Assembly (NCBI GenBank): GCA_001949185.1 | Contig: BDGG01000001.1 | Location: 6,121,353-6,185,352 of the forward strand | Length of the DNA: 64,000 nt | Direction of reading: 5' to 3' | Source of the DNA: Ramazzottius varieornatus | Lineage: Eukaryota; Tardigrada; Eutardigrada; Parachela; Ramazzottiidae | Part shown: positions 23,066 to 34,936 of the stretch, one piece after another | Position numbering within the stretch: the stretch's first letter is position 1 | Layout: each line of letters begins with the position of its first letter | Notes under the pieces: generated by a model | Told to the model about the DNA's origin: nothing | The model's input: the letters and a program-made list of their open reading frames with translations, nothing else | The model's database searches: none | Translations under genes and position numbers: made by a program

Positions 23066-25761
23066 TACACGAACGACGAGATATTATGGGCCAGTAAAAA
23101 TTACGGACCAGGCCCTTTCGCTACGGCGGCACGGGCAGGTGATTCTTGCTACAAGTAAAAACCAGCTGCCCTGCTATACGTACGTGCTTGATATTGGGCC
23201 GAGGAGCTAACACTTGTGACATTAACTTTATTATAGTTATTAGATCTCTATTTTAACGGAGCAAACACACTTTCAAGAGTCAGAGGAAAATATCATGTGA
23301 ATTGTGGAATCTCTAATCGCAATGGTACTCGGAGCAAAAATCACTGGGTCGAACGAAGCATCTACTGCAGTTTTGTCTTGCTCGATCTTGCACGTTTCTT
23401 TGGAGGAACTGATACTAGCGCGCACATATCAGCAGACTCTAGAAAACAGTCGGAAAGTCTTTCAGAGGAACTTTCTTCTTACGACTCTTTTTTGGTTTGA
23501 GTTCTGGTTTAGATGCGGTGGAATACTCGTAGGCGGTGAAGGTTCTCCAGCCATCTCCTTTCTTTTTCTGTCCAGACGGCTCTTCGGTGTAGATTTGCTC
23601 GGCACTTTTCGCGACTTCAGACGCTCCTCGATTCCCTGAATATAGTCCCTGTTCAGCATGTTTCTGGCTGCCTCGACCGTAATCCGGGTATCTTTCGTCT
23701 TTCGCTGCTTCTTTGGCTTAGAGAAAGCAAATGCTTTCCCTGCTGCAGCAAGAACCGAATCCGGTACACTCTCGTAACCGGATCGGATGACACCGATTGA
23801 CTCAAGACTGGCTTCCACCATGGCATCGCTCATTCCGACCCTGTTGGAACGTAAAATGTCGGCTATTGTCTTCATGGGGTAGATTTCTCTGCTCAGCTCT
23901 GGCACCGGAGGTGCGTCGAACTTGACCGGCTCTTTGTCGACCGTTGCGCGAATAATGACGGGGAAAAGGACAAAATTCCGGTGTTTTGAGAACCGCTTTT
24001 CAACGAGGATTCAAATTCGAAAGAGAACCGGCAGTCGACGGCGTACATAGCTTCGCCAAATGTCCAGGAAATGTGTTTCGAGTTACCTGGATATCAAAAA
24101 CTGGGTGTCAAAAATATTACTTATGGGTTAACGTCGTATACGTAGAGAGCGCTGGAAGTACTAAAAAAGTTCTTCATTTGGCCCTTTTCCTACGAGTTTA
24201 CTTGTCATGGCCAAACTTGCCTGATAATCCATGAACACTTCGTAGAAAAAGGCCAAATTGTGGACCTTTTTGCTACCTCGTTCCACCTCTGGTCATATAG
24301 CAAACTCAAACAACTTGATTTTTCCTCGAACTGTGGATCAACATGATGGAACAACTTGTAGTCCGACCATTTTGCCTTCATGGTTCCAAACGGTCTGCTG
24401 TCTAGCGGCTGTAGCTTATCCGTCTGCCCGGAAGGAAGACATGTGAGACGAATATCTTTGCCAGACTCGATGCAGAGTTTGAAAAGTGGGATGTTCGTTA
24501 TGTGACTGTAAAGGTCATCCATAAATACAACACAATGTAACGAGCCATGCATTCAAGATTACTTCACTGGCGGATATGAACAGATTCACAAATGAAGTGG
24601 AATGTACATTTTCGGGAGCGTTAGGTAGCACTTCCTGTCAAAAGTATACAGCCAGCACTTTGTGGTCCATTGTTCCCGACTGATTAACCGCAACTTACAG
24701 TTTGTCGTCTGTGTTCTCGTACATGCTACCCACATGCATCTTTCCGTCGAAGAGAATCAACGGCTTGAACATCCGGCCAGCTGCATTTCCGCTGAATAGC
24801 GTAGTTACTTGGTCCTTTGTTCAGCCTTCTGTATGAGAAACTACATGCTTCCTCCCCTTCTCCGCATACACCTTCTCCCTCTCGAATCCAAGGATGAAAC
24901 CGAACTCATCTAGATTAATGATTCCTTCGGGATTCGGCAAGTAGCGTTGCGCTTCCAGCTCACTAAGCAGCTCGATCCACAGTTCTGCGCGTTCCACAGT
25001 CCATTCTCGAGCTTTCTTCCTGTCGACGTTTGAAGCTAAGCGAACGGAGATTTCTCTGTTCTTTTAGGAAACGGCGATGCCATTCATTACTGAGAACTGT
25101 CCCAACACCTGGAGGAAATTGACGGTCAAAACTTGTGATCCGATAAGGCTTAGATTGTGGGGAAAGTGAAGACAACTATACCTTTAGATATTCCCATCTC
25201 ATCCACAAACACACGCATTTGAGTCTTTTTGAGTGGAAATCCAGTATTCTCAAATTTTTTCCGGCAGGTCGACCATCATTCTTTCTTCGGAAGTATTCAG
25301 CTTTCTTCCTCGACCGATCTTGTTTGCTGAGGTGTCTTCGACATAGCGTTTGACAGTGGTGCGCGGAACTTTAAACAAACGAGCTCCTTCGCGTTGTGCC
25401 ATTCCATTCTCGACAGCAGATAGAGCATCCTTCAGAGCTTCTTGGGTGTATCGTCGATGCCGCTGGGTCTTGAAAGGCTGGGACATTTGCAAAAGCGCTT
25501 ACGGAGAGGATATCGGGACAGGCAGTCGAGAGCTTCTCCCAGAGAAGGTCGAATAGCTATGCCCAGCAGCGTTGAAGTGTTAACGTAAAACACCTGATCA
25601 GCTGATGGCCACTGTCCATAACAATTTTCTACGGTTGAATTTTATAACGTTACGTCATTTATCCGATTTCTGTTTCTGACTACCATACAAACTGTAAATT
25701 TGCCGTCTTTTCCGCCTGACCCGTAAATTTTACTGCCCCATAATATCCCGTCGTTCGTGTA
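23066..25761 (-). mobile_element. Complete pogo-like DNA transposon with decayed transposase
   Basis: The ends are inverted repeats (TACACGAACGACG...GATATTATGGG) with TA at each edge; length is 2696 bp. On the minus strand, in order: 25492-25250 encodes MSQPFKTQRHRRYTQEALKD and EGARLFKVPRTTVKRYV, a pipsqueak-type helix-turn-helix. About 24975-24835 encodes NPEGIINLDEFGFILG (first catalytic Asp). About 24810-24690 encodes FSGNAAGRMFKPLILFDGK. The ORF 24552-24205 encodes VVFMDDLYSH (second Asp) and DKLQPLDSRPFGTMK (third Asp). An open frame at 23905-23462 is Lys/Arg-rich. This is the pogo/Tigger DDE order, but the pieces are in different frames, so the transposase is broken or needs introns. 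A shorter relative lies at 2106-3496. Confidence 0.85.
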
Positions 25762-25917
25762 CTGATCTCTTCGTTCCATTTTTCCACAAAATTGAGGCAT
25801 CACATAAAATTGACAGTGTACATTGACACACTCCGCAAACCGTTACTTGTGCATTCGCTTACGATTGAAGAACCTGGGCAATAAAACTCACTAGTAACTC
25901 ACGGTAAAAAAGAATCC

Positions 25918-28900
25918 CTATGCAGTCTGCAGGATTTCGCTCGTCCGCGCTTGCTCTATGGCGATGTACTTGAATTTTCCGAGCGAATTCTTGGCAGCTT
26001 TTTCCTTTCGCAGTTTGTCACGAACATGGAGGAGACTGATAAGCAGAAAGAGCAGAGCCACTGGGCCCACCGTTACGGCAACGAACAAAAGAATCTCTTC
26101 GTTCGAAAACAATGGTGGTTCTGAGCTGCTTATAAACAGTTGGCAGGATCTGCATATCACAGCTTCATTAGATGTCCGGTTTGCAACGGTTATGAAGATA
26201 CTTCCGGCGTTTCTGATGCCAAGAAAACTGCATGTCAAGGTTTGATTTTCAGTTTTCGTCAAGTTCTCACAGAAGTACGGTCCGGCGCTGACTGCTAGTT
26301 GTGAGACATCAGCATCAGGTTTTAGGTTGTAGGTGTACAGAACCACTTCGAAGGGTGGACGTTCCGAATGGTCTTTCCGGTCAATTTTTACAATTTGAAA
26401 GTCGCCGGGCTGATCATTCTCCGATAGCCATTTCGGGCAGTCCTCGGCAATGGTGTCACCGGTTTCCTTCTCGATCCTGGTTGTACATTTTCCATTTGCC
26501 CACATGCAAACGTCCAGACCACTGCAATAAGTGCACAAGTTGACTGTCGAGCAATAAATCAAACGAATTCTCGAGTTTGCCAGTTCGCGTTTGCTGCCTT
26601 CTCGGTCATCCATGGTGTGAACCAACGAAACGGTGAACTGTCCTTCGACTCGGCGGTCTGGACGATCCGCACACGTCTCGTACTTCAGGTGCCTGATGGG
26701 CATGTCACAATGGAAATTTCTGGTTCGTAAATTAGATTCAGTTTTCGTCCTTATGAGCACTCTTGTGGTTTTGATGGAGGAATTCCCTCTGTTGAGAAAC
26801 CGAAATTCGCAGGACAAACGCTTCAGATAGGAGCCATTTTCAGGTAGTCCGTCAGCTCTGAACATGACTTCGAAAGGCGCAGAGGCCGAATGTCGAGCAA
26901 CGTAATGTGTAGCGTGACGTTTTCCTCCGACCTGAAAATGAGTCTCGCGAATCGTCTTACATGAAACGCTTGAGTAAAGTCAGGATGCGATGGATTTGTA
27001 TCAACAGCGAGATCGAATAAGTGATACAATACCTGGGTTGACAGGTCAAGGCGCTTCGCGGAATCCCGTGTAATCGTTTCGTCGTCAACCGCAATCGTAA
27101 AGCCGGAACTTCGCGGTGAAAAGATTGGGCAGTTCGACGGCTCTTTGGACCAAGTATTAAGCCACAGCTCCGGTGCGGTTTCACGTTTCTCGTCATCGAA
27201 GGCACTCTGGCAAGATGCCTGTGTCGAACACCTTAAACATATCGCATGACTTAGTATCGTGACCAGAGTCCATTCGTTCGAGATTTGTACAAAATGATCC
27301 GATTTCAAAACACGAAAATCAATCAAATTTAGTGATACTGCTCGCCATGCAACACAGCCTGATTTCTGCGGCTTGATTACTTGATTACACCGAAACACTG
27401 TGTAATGTACACGTGCCTGGCCTAAATATAGGGATGGACAAAAATATGGGGAAGGAGCGAAAGCGACACGGGCCAGCTGTGGTTGTCCAATCAACTGAAT
27501 CAATCGAAGCACAGTCGCTTCGTCCGTCCCCATATTTTTGTCCATCCCCACATTTCGTGTACGTGTCACGTAATTTTGGCCAGCACAGTACAGTAGCTTG
27601 GCATGCTGCGTGATGAGTGTTTGGCAGGCATCAAATCGAAACCGAAAACTGTACACATTTCGAGCGAGTGGACCGTATCATAAAAATAGTCCGTGCCTCA
27701 GAGCACGAATGAACTCCCTACCTCTGTTCCATCGAACACCACCCACAGAAGATATTTGTGTTTTGCCCATCGGCGACACAATCGTGGCAGTTATTAAAAT
27801 GACCACAGCGGTCAGTGTCGAGTTTGAGAACCTGCTTGTCGGTCAGCGCGCAGATCCAGTTGAGCGACGTTTCAATCTGACGCACTTGTGTCCTGTTTGT
27901 ATCGTAGAAGTGGTACTCCAGCTCGCGGACCCACTTCGAATTCTTTGATGTCTTCCACGATATCTACATGAAACAAGAATATAGTCTACCAGGATGATAG
28001 CCACTGTGCAAATCAAGGAAAGTTTACATTTATGAGAGAGATCAATTGTCGTTCATGCGCCACCAATATGGGTTTGCCGTCCAGAATGGCGGTTCGGAGA
28101 GATAGGACTGTTGTATGGGGGAAAACCACCATCTCATGTGCACGCCACGTGTGGTTATATTCTGTCTGTTTGGAATGTAATTATTTTGCAGCCATAGCTT
28201 GATATCGATGATGCCCAAGACCAGGACGAGCCGAGTTCCACGGAACTTTTAACAGATGTTGAAAACCTTACTTCGTTCAACTGATCCCTCCATCCCTTGA
28301 AATCATCCAGAACGAAGCGACACAGTGACGAGTCGTCTCGCATATTTGCTTGCATGTGAAATGCTACGTAGAGAACATTCGCGGAAGTCCCTGGGAATTG
28401 TTCGGAGCTGTGTTGCCTTATCGCAATGGCTGCTGTAGCTTGCTCAAAATCGTCAAGCCAATTGTCTTCTGTTTTGACACATTTGAGGACTCGTGAACCC
28501 TGCAAGCTCCACTTTGTCTTCTGTAGACCATACACGTGAAGTTCTGTGATGAACTGGTCATGATCTTCATTACGTTCGACTTCTTTGTTTTTCAGAATGA
28601 CAGCAAACAAAGAACGGTTGTCGGCCTTGTAGCCGTATAAGTAACGTGAGCCTGCTGGAAGATCGAGTTCCATGTTTTCGAACTGCAGTACTCGTTGCAT
28701 ACAGCTCATACGGGTGTCTTTCGACACGTTTGTTGACCACGGTGGTGGGTCCCGCGCATGTAAACGTGAGGAAAGTAAAGGACTGGTACCGACGTCAAGT
28801 TGCACAGTGGTTTCGGTCTCTGCAAGGTTTCCGCAGTTGATACGCACGGCATTCACAGGAGGTGAATTTTGGCAGTGAAAGCGGTGTCCTCCGAACTGCA

Positions 28901-29237
28901 ATAACGCAGGTAAAATTACGAAATGGTGTCTCCTTCGAGTTGTTGTATGGACAGCATTACCTACCCATAAGCTAGAGCTGTTCAGTTTGCAAGCAGATGT
29001 GCGTCGCTCCCGTAACTCTTGGTCCAGCACAGTCAAGTGATCGGGACTATACAGGAACAAATCGTAGTCGGTGGGCAATGTTGCCATGAGAAAACTTTTA
29101 GACAGACTTCCAAGGTGATATTCAAACGCTGCGTCTCTGTGGCTGTTGGCAATCGGTGCCCACCATAGTACGAGACCCGCAGTCAGCACAATTTCGCGAC
29201 GAAACGTTGGTAGAAATATTGGGATACTGAGCATCAT
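25918..29237 (-). CDS. Plexin-like receptor ectodomain with short tail
   Basis: The start at 29237 gives a signal peptide (EIVLTAGLVLWWAPIANS). A sema-type domain follows (DYDLFLYSPDHLTVLD, then VLYVAFHMQANMRDDSSLCR) with a probable small intron near 28910-28975. Further exons: about 28135-28030 (TVLSLRTAILDGKPILV), and 27958-27713 with a PSI domain (DRCGHFNNCHDC...FCGWCSMEQR). Then come 27340-26823 with a second Cys-rich PSI-like part (CLRCSTQASCQSAF), and 26865-25918 with a third (LCTYCSGLDVCMWANGKC). An IPT-like segment leads into a membrane helix (ILLFVAVTVGPVALLFLL). The order matches plexins, the semaphorin receptors. After the helix only about 40 residues remain before a stop; the large cytoplasmic RasGAP-like domain of plexins is absent. 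Exact junctions between 27700 and 26860 are uncertain. Confidence 0.72.
27431..27549. repeat. 118-bp MITE inside the plexin gene
   Basis: The ends are a perfect inverted repeat GGGATGGACAAAAATATGGG, extending imperfectly inwards (GGAGCGAAAGCGAC versus GGACGAAGCGACTG). It sits between the first and second PSI-coding exons, in an intron. Confidence 0.75.
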
Positions 29238-29267
29238 ATATGTGAAAGAAAGTAAATCAAAACACAA

Positions 29268-30202
29268 TACGGCAGCAGGGCAAATCAGGCCATAGGCATA
29301 TTAGTAACAACAGTTTCGAGGAAACCTTACAAATGCGTGTCAAAACTCGGGTATGCGTTTTGTAACGTGTGTATTTGGGTTTTGACCGTTTGTACAAAAC
29401 CGTGTCATACAAACAATGATATTGCTACCGGTGCTGCTGCACCTTCAGCCGTTTCAGTTGGCGAAATTCGATAAGTTTTGTAGGTCAGATTATGGCATGA
29501 GACGTCTGCTGATGATGTGGATAAACCGGGCAATCAACGATGTGCCCATCCTGTATTTGTTGTCAAAAATACTATGTCAAAAATGCCTTCCTGCAGCTGA
29601 TCGCATGACAGAATTCATCAGTCAATGGTAGCAGTAACACGTTACCACCTGAAGGTGAGACTTGGTAAACATCGTACTAATTTTTCACGGAATGTCATAT
29701 TTAGTTAGATGAAGCAGACACCAGCCATTAAGACATGGGCAAGGCTGACCGTTCTTCAGAACAGCAGTACCTGAGAGATCGAGATCTGCTCCAAGACTTG
29801 GTCGACAACACACCCACAAGGCATTCTTCTGCATGCACTGTCATGCCGTGTAGCCTGCTTGACTTGTCCGCTAGGCCTCGGCCAGATCCGTATGCCATGC
29901 AGTGTTCCTCGTCTGGGAGAATACATTTATGCAGAAAAATTCGTGGTCTCAGCGAGCAGAAAAAATTCAAGCTAAACATTCTGCATTGGTCGGAGTGTTT
30001 TTCGAAATGTTCTCGGACCGCGGGAATTACTGTAGCTGTAGAATGAATGCTTCGTTAGCACAACCCTTTTGTTACGTGCACCAAAGTTGTAAGACTATGT
30101 TTTACTCGTTTGCTGTACAGTAGTTCATCTCACTTAGGAGTGGAGCCACTCTAGAACTCATGGCTTACTTCCAGTGTGCGAATTTGTGCGAATTTGTGCG
30201 AA
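29268..30202. other. Intergenic, nothing recognised
   Basis: A 103-codon frame at 29735-30046 starts MGKADRSSEQQYLRDRDLLQ but shows no domain. A 10-base tandem (AATTTGTGCG) runs directly up to the inverted-repeat arm at 30203. Confidence 0.35.
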
Positions 30203-31010
30203 TAGGGCCTACCAGGGAAGGTCTTTCAGGATCCGCCGATTCAATACAGCGCAAGTACATCGTATGATATGCACAGTACGAGTACCGGATTAATTCTGTC
30301 TGAGCCGCTCAATGTGATGATTGGGATCGAAGGGTATCCAACGTTGGGCACGAGCTTTTTCGGTGAAAACTACTTGCTGGGAAAGGAGCAGCTGAGGTTT
30401 CGCATACCTAAAAATGATTGTGAGCCCTGAACACTAGTCCTGGCAAGAGATTTACGCCAGTCTATCCACTCTGATCTTCAAACAAATACGACAGAAAGAT
30501 AGAAGAGAGTTCGTTCCACACACTGAGATAGACTGAATCGGCGGAATAAAATCCTGGAAGACACCGCAGGAAGCGGAAGTAACGTAACGGCGGATCATCA
30601 GTGTGATTGTAAATCAACCAATTTGATTACCTACTGGTTGATTTCATATTGATTGATCCCGCTGCGCTTGCACTCTCCGCTCAGCTGAGCGCAACCCGTT
30701 TTGTTGTACCTGTTCCTTCTTCGCTCTTACCTTCTTCGTTCCGTTACTGAGTAATCTCTACACGTGGCCGCTATGGGTTCCGTCGATCCTTTAAATGTTC
30801 TGAAGCTTCTGGAGGACGACTACAAGCAGTTCTTCCGACTGGGCGATCAACCGAGCGAGGCTGACAAGCAGCTGAAGAAACTGGTCAAAGGTATCATTGC
30901 CGTTAGCAATACCAAACATTAGTCCGGTACTCGTACTGTGCATATCGTACGATGTACTTGCGCTGTATTGAATCGGCGGATCCTGAAAGACCTTCCCTGG
31001 TAGGCCCTAT
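30203..31010. repeat. Foldback unit with 92-bp near-identical arms
   Basis: Arm A (30203-30294) and arm B (30918-31010) are reverse complements with only about two differences over 92 bases (shared word CTACCAGGGAAGGTCTTTCA). They bracket a 623-bp interior that contains a coding exon. This is either a transposon with long terminal inverted repeats that captured an exon, or two opposite insertions of one repeat. Confidence 0.75.
30773..30890 (+). CDS. Orphan first exon, MGSVDPLNVLKLLEDDYKQF...
   Basis: An ATG at 30773 opens 39 codons of strongly helical, charged sequence (MGSVDPLNVLKLLEDDYKQF, FRLGDQPSEADKQLKKLVK) ending in a donor-like AAAG/GTATCA, phase 1. No continuation is found before minus-strand ORFs begin at 32.5 kb. 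I do not recognise the protein. It lies between the arms of the inverted repeat at 30203-31010. It may be a captured exon, or the first exon of a gene whose remainder was lost. Confidence 0.4.
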
Positions 31011-31044
31011 ACCAGTACACGCGTCTGAGCCCTACTACAGTACT

Positions 31045-31154
31045 GGCCTGGACAAAATTCCGGTCACCGGCTGAAAACAGCAGTTGCTGGCTAAAATGTT
31101 CAGTCAATCGAGCACCACCGCTTTCGGCCGGTGGCCGGAAGTTTTGTCCAGGCC
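31045..31154. repeat. 110-bp MITE, GGCCTGGACAAAA ends
   Basis: The left arm GGCCTGGACAAAATTCCGG and the right arm (CCGGAAGTTTTGTCCAGGCC) form an inverted repeat of about 30 bp that also includes CACCGGC/GCCGGTG. Confidence 0.75.
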
Positions 31155-32497
31155 GGTAGGTAGACCAGGCGCTTGTACAGCATGTCTTTTGGGCATCTCG
31201 CCCTTTATTACAATTGTCTTTTAGCCAAACCTTCTGACCGTTATGCTTTTTGGCCGGTTCGCCTTCGAAACACAAAAATCACCTTTTAGGCATCGAACGT
31301 TTCAACCATCAGACCTTCCAGCACTTAAACCTTGTGTTGGGGGTAAACAAAAGGTAGGTGGATATCAAATTTGAGCACCGCAGGAAATTTGATAAGCTCT
31401 ACCCACTCCTTGCGCTAATCACGTGAAGTTAAGGCTTGCTGATTGAAACCAGAGATTTAGCGTAACTTTCCTGTCAAACATGAAATTTCGTATGATTTCC
31501 CAAAGCTAGTCACACTCACAGTTACAGTAATAATTTTCAATGTTTTGTCCGATATAAAAGCCGCAGTTAAGCGTGTAGTTATGAGTGCAGTTTGACGAAT
31601 AACTCATAAGCAACGTCAGGTCTGGAAAGACACAGTTAGAACAGCAGCTGGCACTTCATTGAGATATCTTGCGAAAAAATCTAAGACTTGGGAAGAGTTT
31701 CGGAAAAAAATGGCAGCAGTAACTTGGTCAAAAAGCTTCTCAAATTGCTTGCTCACTGTATTAGCGGTCCATATGCATTAATTCAAAATGAAGCCTCGAC
31801 TGTCGTAGTCCGTCCAAGCGCTTTGGCTCCACCCACATGGCCAATCTTGATTGACTGATTCCTGCGCGAATCAAGCTCAATACGCTGATCAAGTTCTAAA
31901 GTAAGAATGAAGGCAACCAAGTTGTTTTCCCGGCTAACACTCAAGATGTGTGGGAGTCAAGCAGCTCTACCCCGGTTCTGTCCGAATTTTCCGGCCACTG
32001 CTGCGTTTTAATAAGCACGAAGAATCAAACTGTGCGGCGCTTAAAAGACAAAGAGGTCAGAACGTGCAAGTATTTTCTAAAAGGTGATAGAAAGTGTTAG
32101 AAGGCGAATCCAAAAGGTGAATTTGCTGGGAGGTGTATTAACGCCGTATCCCCTGGGCACAAATTGTTTTCTGGTCGGAAGTTTTTTTCATTTTCCAAAA
32201 GACAACTTGCACAGATGATTAACAAACTCGAAGATTCAAAAAAAATGGCGAACTCCGTAGCCGTAGGTACAGTACCGTACGACAGAATCTGGTAGGCTAT
32301 GTAGCTGGAATGGGCTATATATTATAACTATGTGCGGTGAATACTACGTCAAATCTCGTATGTCGAACGAGTGATCGAATGCCCCGCGCCCTAATTGCGA
32401 TAATGCAGCTCGAATAAATGAGGTTCTCTGATTGCGATGTACAATTTCAAGCGTTAAACCGGATAAGTTGACGGGGGCTAACCCGAATCGGTTCCAT
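31155..32497. other. Intergenic, AT-rich, nothing recognised
   Basis: No coding exon that would continue the orphan exon at 30773 could be found. Confidence 0.4.
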
Positions 32498-32941
32498 TCA
32501 TCCTTTCTTCTGCATTCGCGACATAAGACTAAAATAGGTCAACAGCTGCGCCTTGCATTCAAGGTACGTTGAGCAGTTGAGGAGCGGCCCAGGATTGCTG
32601 CTAGGTACGGGGAGTTGTTGAGGTATGGTTGATCGGTAGGACGCGACGGGCTCCAGTAGGACATTCTGTGATAATGAGGCGTAGTTCGTCCGGCTGGTCG
32701 GATTGATAGCGGTCGTGCCGATTGGTTTGGGAAAGAACCCTCCGTTGAAAGTTCCAGTGGCCAGAGGGGTGGAGAATTGTGCATCTGCCGCTGAAATCAA
32801 CGAGATAAGCAGTAACGACGCCAACTTTGAAAATCGCGCTGGACGATTCGTGCCCAGCAGTAGACGTGCCTGCTCTATGTTCCGATATGGAAGAAAAAAC
32901 TCAACCAGTGATTCTGGGACCGGCGGCTCCACATCAGCCAT
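32498..32941 (-). CDS. Small secreted or anchored protein, unrecognised
   Basis: The frame from the ATG at 32941 gives 147 residues. An acidic N-terminus (MADVEPPVPESLVEFFLPYR) is followed at about residues 41-55 by a hydrophobic core ending in a cleavage-like site (LASLLLISLISAADAQFS). The mature part is Pro/Ser/Asn-rich with two cysteines (LLNCSTYLECKAQLL). The long N-terminus suggests a missed intron, with the true signal peptide starting in another exon. ASYRSTIPQQLPVP resembles AAYRAIPQQVTKVVP in the ORF 150 bp upstream, so the two may be one gene or duplicates. Confidence 0.4.
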   Translation of the reverse strand: MADVEPPVPESLVEFFLPYRNIEQARLLLGTNRPARFSKLASLLLISLISAADAQFSTPLATGTFNGGFFPKPIGTTAINPTSRTNYASLSQNVLLEPVASYRSTIPQQLPVPSSNPGPLLNCSTYLECKAQLLTYFSLMSRMQKKG

Positions 32942-33099
32942 CCTCACATAACGCGGCGTGCGGATCCGCCGGTCTGAGAATCGCTGGTTCGGAATTTTCG
33001 TCTATGTCGGGACACAGGACAGGCGCGTGCACAGCATCAAAAATTTCGAGCAGATCCAGTCGAACCTTTTGTACATAACCGGGAAGTGAAATCCAAGTA

Positions 33100-33402
33100 C
33101 TACAGTTCGATGTGACTTATTCTAAAATTATATGGGCTGGTGATAGCTTTATGTGACGTACTTGGTTTTGTGTCTGAAGAGGATTCGATGATGTCATCGG
33201 CTTCCGTTCGCGAGCTCGGCTGAGGAACGACCTTAGTAACTTGCTGAGGAATGGCTCGATAAGCTGCCGAAGGAGTTCGCTGAATGATTGGATCAGCGTC
33301 CCGAAAAGCTGGATATATACGGAGCGAAAATCCAGTGGTGATACCAAGCAGATGAGATGCCGCAATCACGAGCACCAGTAGCGGTATTGAGTGAAGAGTC
33401 AT
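33100..33402 (-). CDS. Small secreted protein, unrecognised
   Basis: A 100-residue frame with a clear signal peptide (MTLHSIPLLVLVIAASHLLG). The rest is Pro/Ser/Thr-rich and disordered (SAAYRAIPQQVTKVVP, ESSSDTKPSTSHK). A donor-like GTACGT follows DTKPS, so the last 19 residues may be intronic. Shares an AxYRxxIPQQ-like motif with the ORF at 32498-32941. Confidence 0.4.
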   Translation of the reverse strand: MTLHSIPLLVLVIAASHLLGITTGFSLRIYPAFRDADPIIQRTPSAAYRAIPQQVTKVVPQPSSRTEADDIIESSSDTKPSTSHKAITSPYNFRISHIEL

Positions 33403-34936
33403 CGTGGATAGCGCAGTCTAAGAGTGTTCAAGTTTCGAAGTGGACAAAGAAGCAATGAAGGGATTTCAGGATGGGTTGATTTAGTCTTGTGTGATCGATG
33501 TATACCTAAAATATTCACGCTAGACAAGCAACAGACAAAGTGCGTATCTGACCCGAGCGAACTGTAGGGGTATCCCCGTCACCGTTTTTCTAGGGTGCGG
33601 GTGTTCAACGCGGTAAGACTTACGACAAGTCACGAAATAATAGCCGCCAGCCAGATATTGCTTTACGCTAGTCCCGCAAACAAACAGTAATCCTGTAAGA
33701 GAGACTGAGGGAACAGCGTCAATGGACCGCGCTGTTAATCACAACTGTGTGAAAGAAAAGTAGGAAGGATAAGCGAGCCTGCTCCTGCCAGAGATATTTG
33801 GCCCACGAAGAAACATAATCGCCTGTTACCGGTACACCCCCAAACGTCCGTGCTCTTTGGATGGTCCGCGTTGAATTGCCTTCGAGTCCAGCTGTCATCG
33901 GGTTCCCGGTTGATTTTAATTGACACTCGATACTCCTGGGTGGCCTTGTTCTGGGTCTTCTTTCGTGATCAAGTTCTCGACTTACTTGCCTCTCCCGCAC
34001 CGAACAAAGAGGGATCTTAAGTGCAAGCTCACGGGTTCATGTTAGAACGGACGTCTTGTTACGTGGAATTGAAACCAGAGCCTCCGTGACGCCCGCCGCC
34101 ACATGGTTGCCGGTAAACCCGAGTACATTCTTCGAGCACGAAAAACGGGTTTTTGAGTTGCCGCTTGTGCAGGGAGAGCCAGCCAACTGGGCTTGCTACG
34201 TATCACACGACACCTAACAACACGGAAAAATTATCCAGTACTCCAGTACTGCATGCATCGGTGAAAGCGGTCACACTGCCACAGCCGAGCAAAAGTCTTT
34301 TTTGTTTCAATTTAGGGAAGGCAATATCTGCGGCCAGGGCTTCAGGTTTCGTTTTCCCAGCCCTGTCTAGATCTACCCCCACTAGTCGACTTCCGGTCAC
34401 GGCGTTCATAGTAGAAGTCCTATCACGGACGGATAACGAAATTTTTTCCAAAAACATTTCAGTAACGTTTCCCAGTCTCGGCTGTGCGTTTATGCCGCTA
34501 TACGGAAAGAAATGAGCTACTCGTACAGAAGTAGAAGTAGAAAAGTGGTACATAAGCACATTGTCATGGTGCATTTACACGACGACGTCGACCAGACTGG
34601 ACTAATGGCTGGGGAAACAACGAGCCTTTCGTTCGTGCCGAAAAGACGAAGCAATCTGACTGTCAATTGCAGTTCGTCATCCTGGAGGAAAAAGAAATCC
34701 TTTAGTCAATCTGTGGACCAGGAAGTAAGAGCGTGGAAGCGTGTCTTGGAGCGACCACAGATTACGTCACACGGCGATCAGCTGGTTGGAGGTGTGCGCC
34801 TGTCAGCTGTCCGAAGTTTCCAAAACACGTTCGATATTATTTTTATCTCTTTTATCTGATCTTCCGAGCTAGGTTCCTCCACATTCTAGCTCCTCGTCAC
34901 CTCCACCCATCACACTTCTCGTATTCGAACCTGAAG
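33403..34936. other. Intergenic, nothing firm
   Basis: Frames at 34203-34574 (minus) and 34512-34859 (plus) overlap and neither has a domain. The last 100 bases should include the DBT promoter. Confidence 0.4.
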
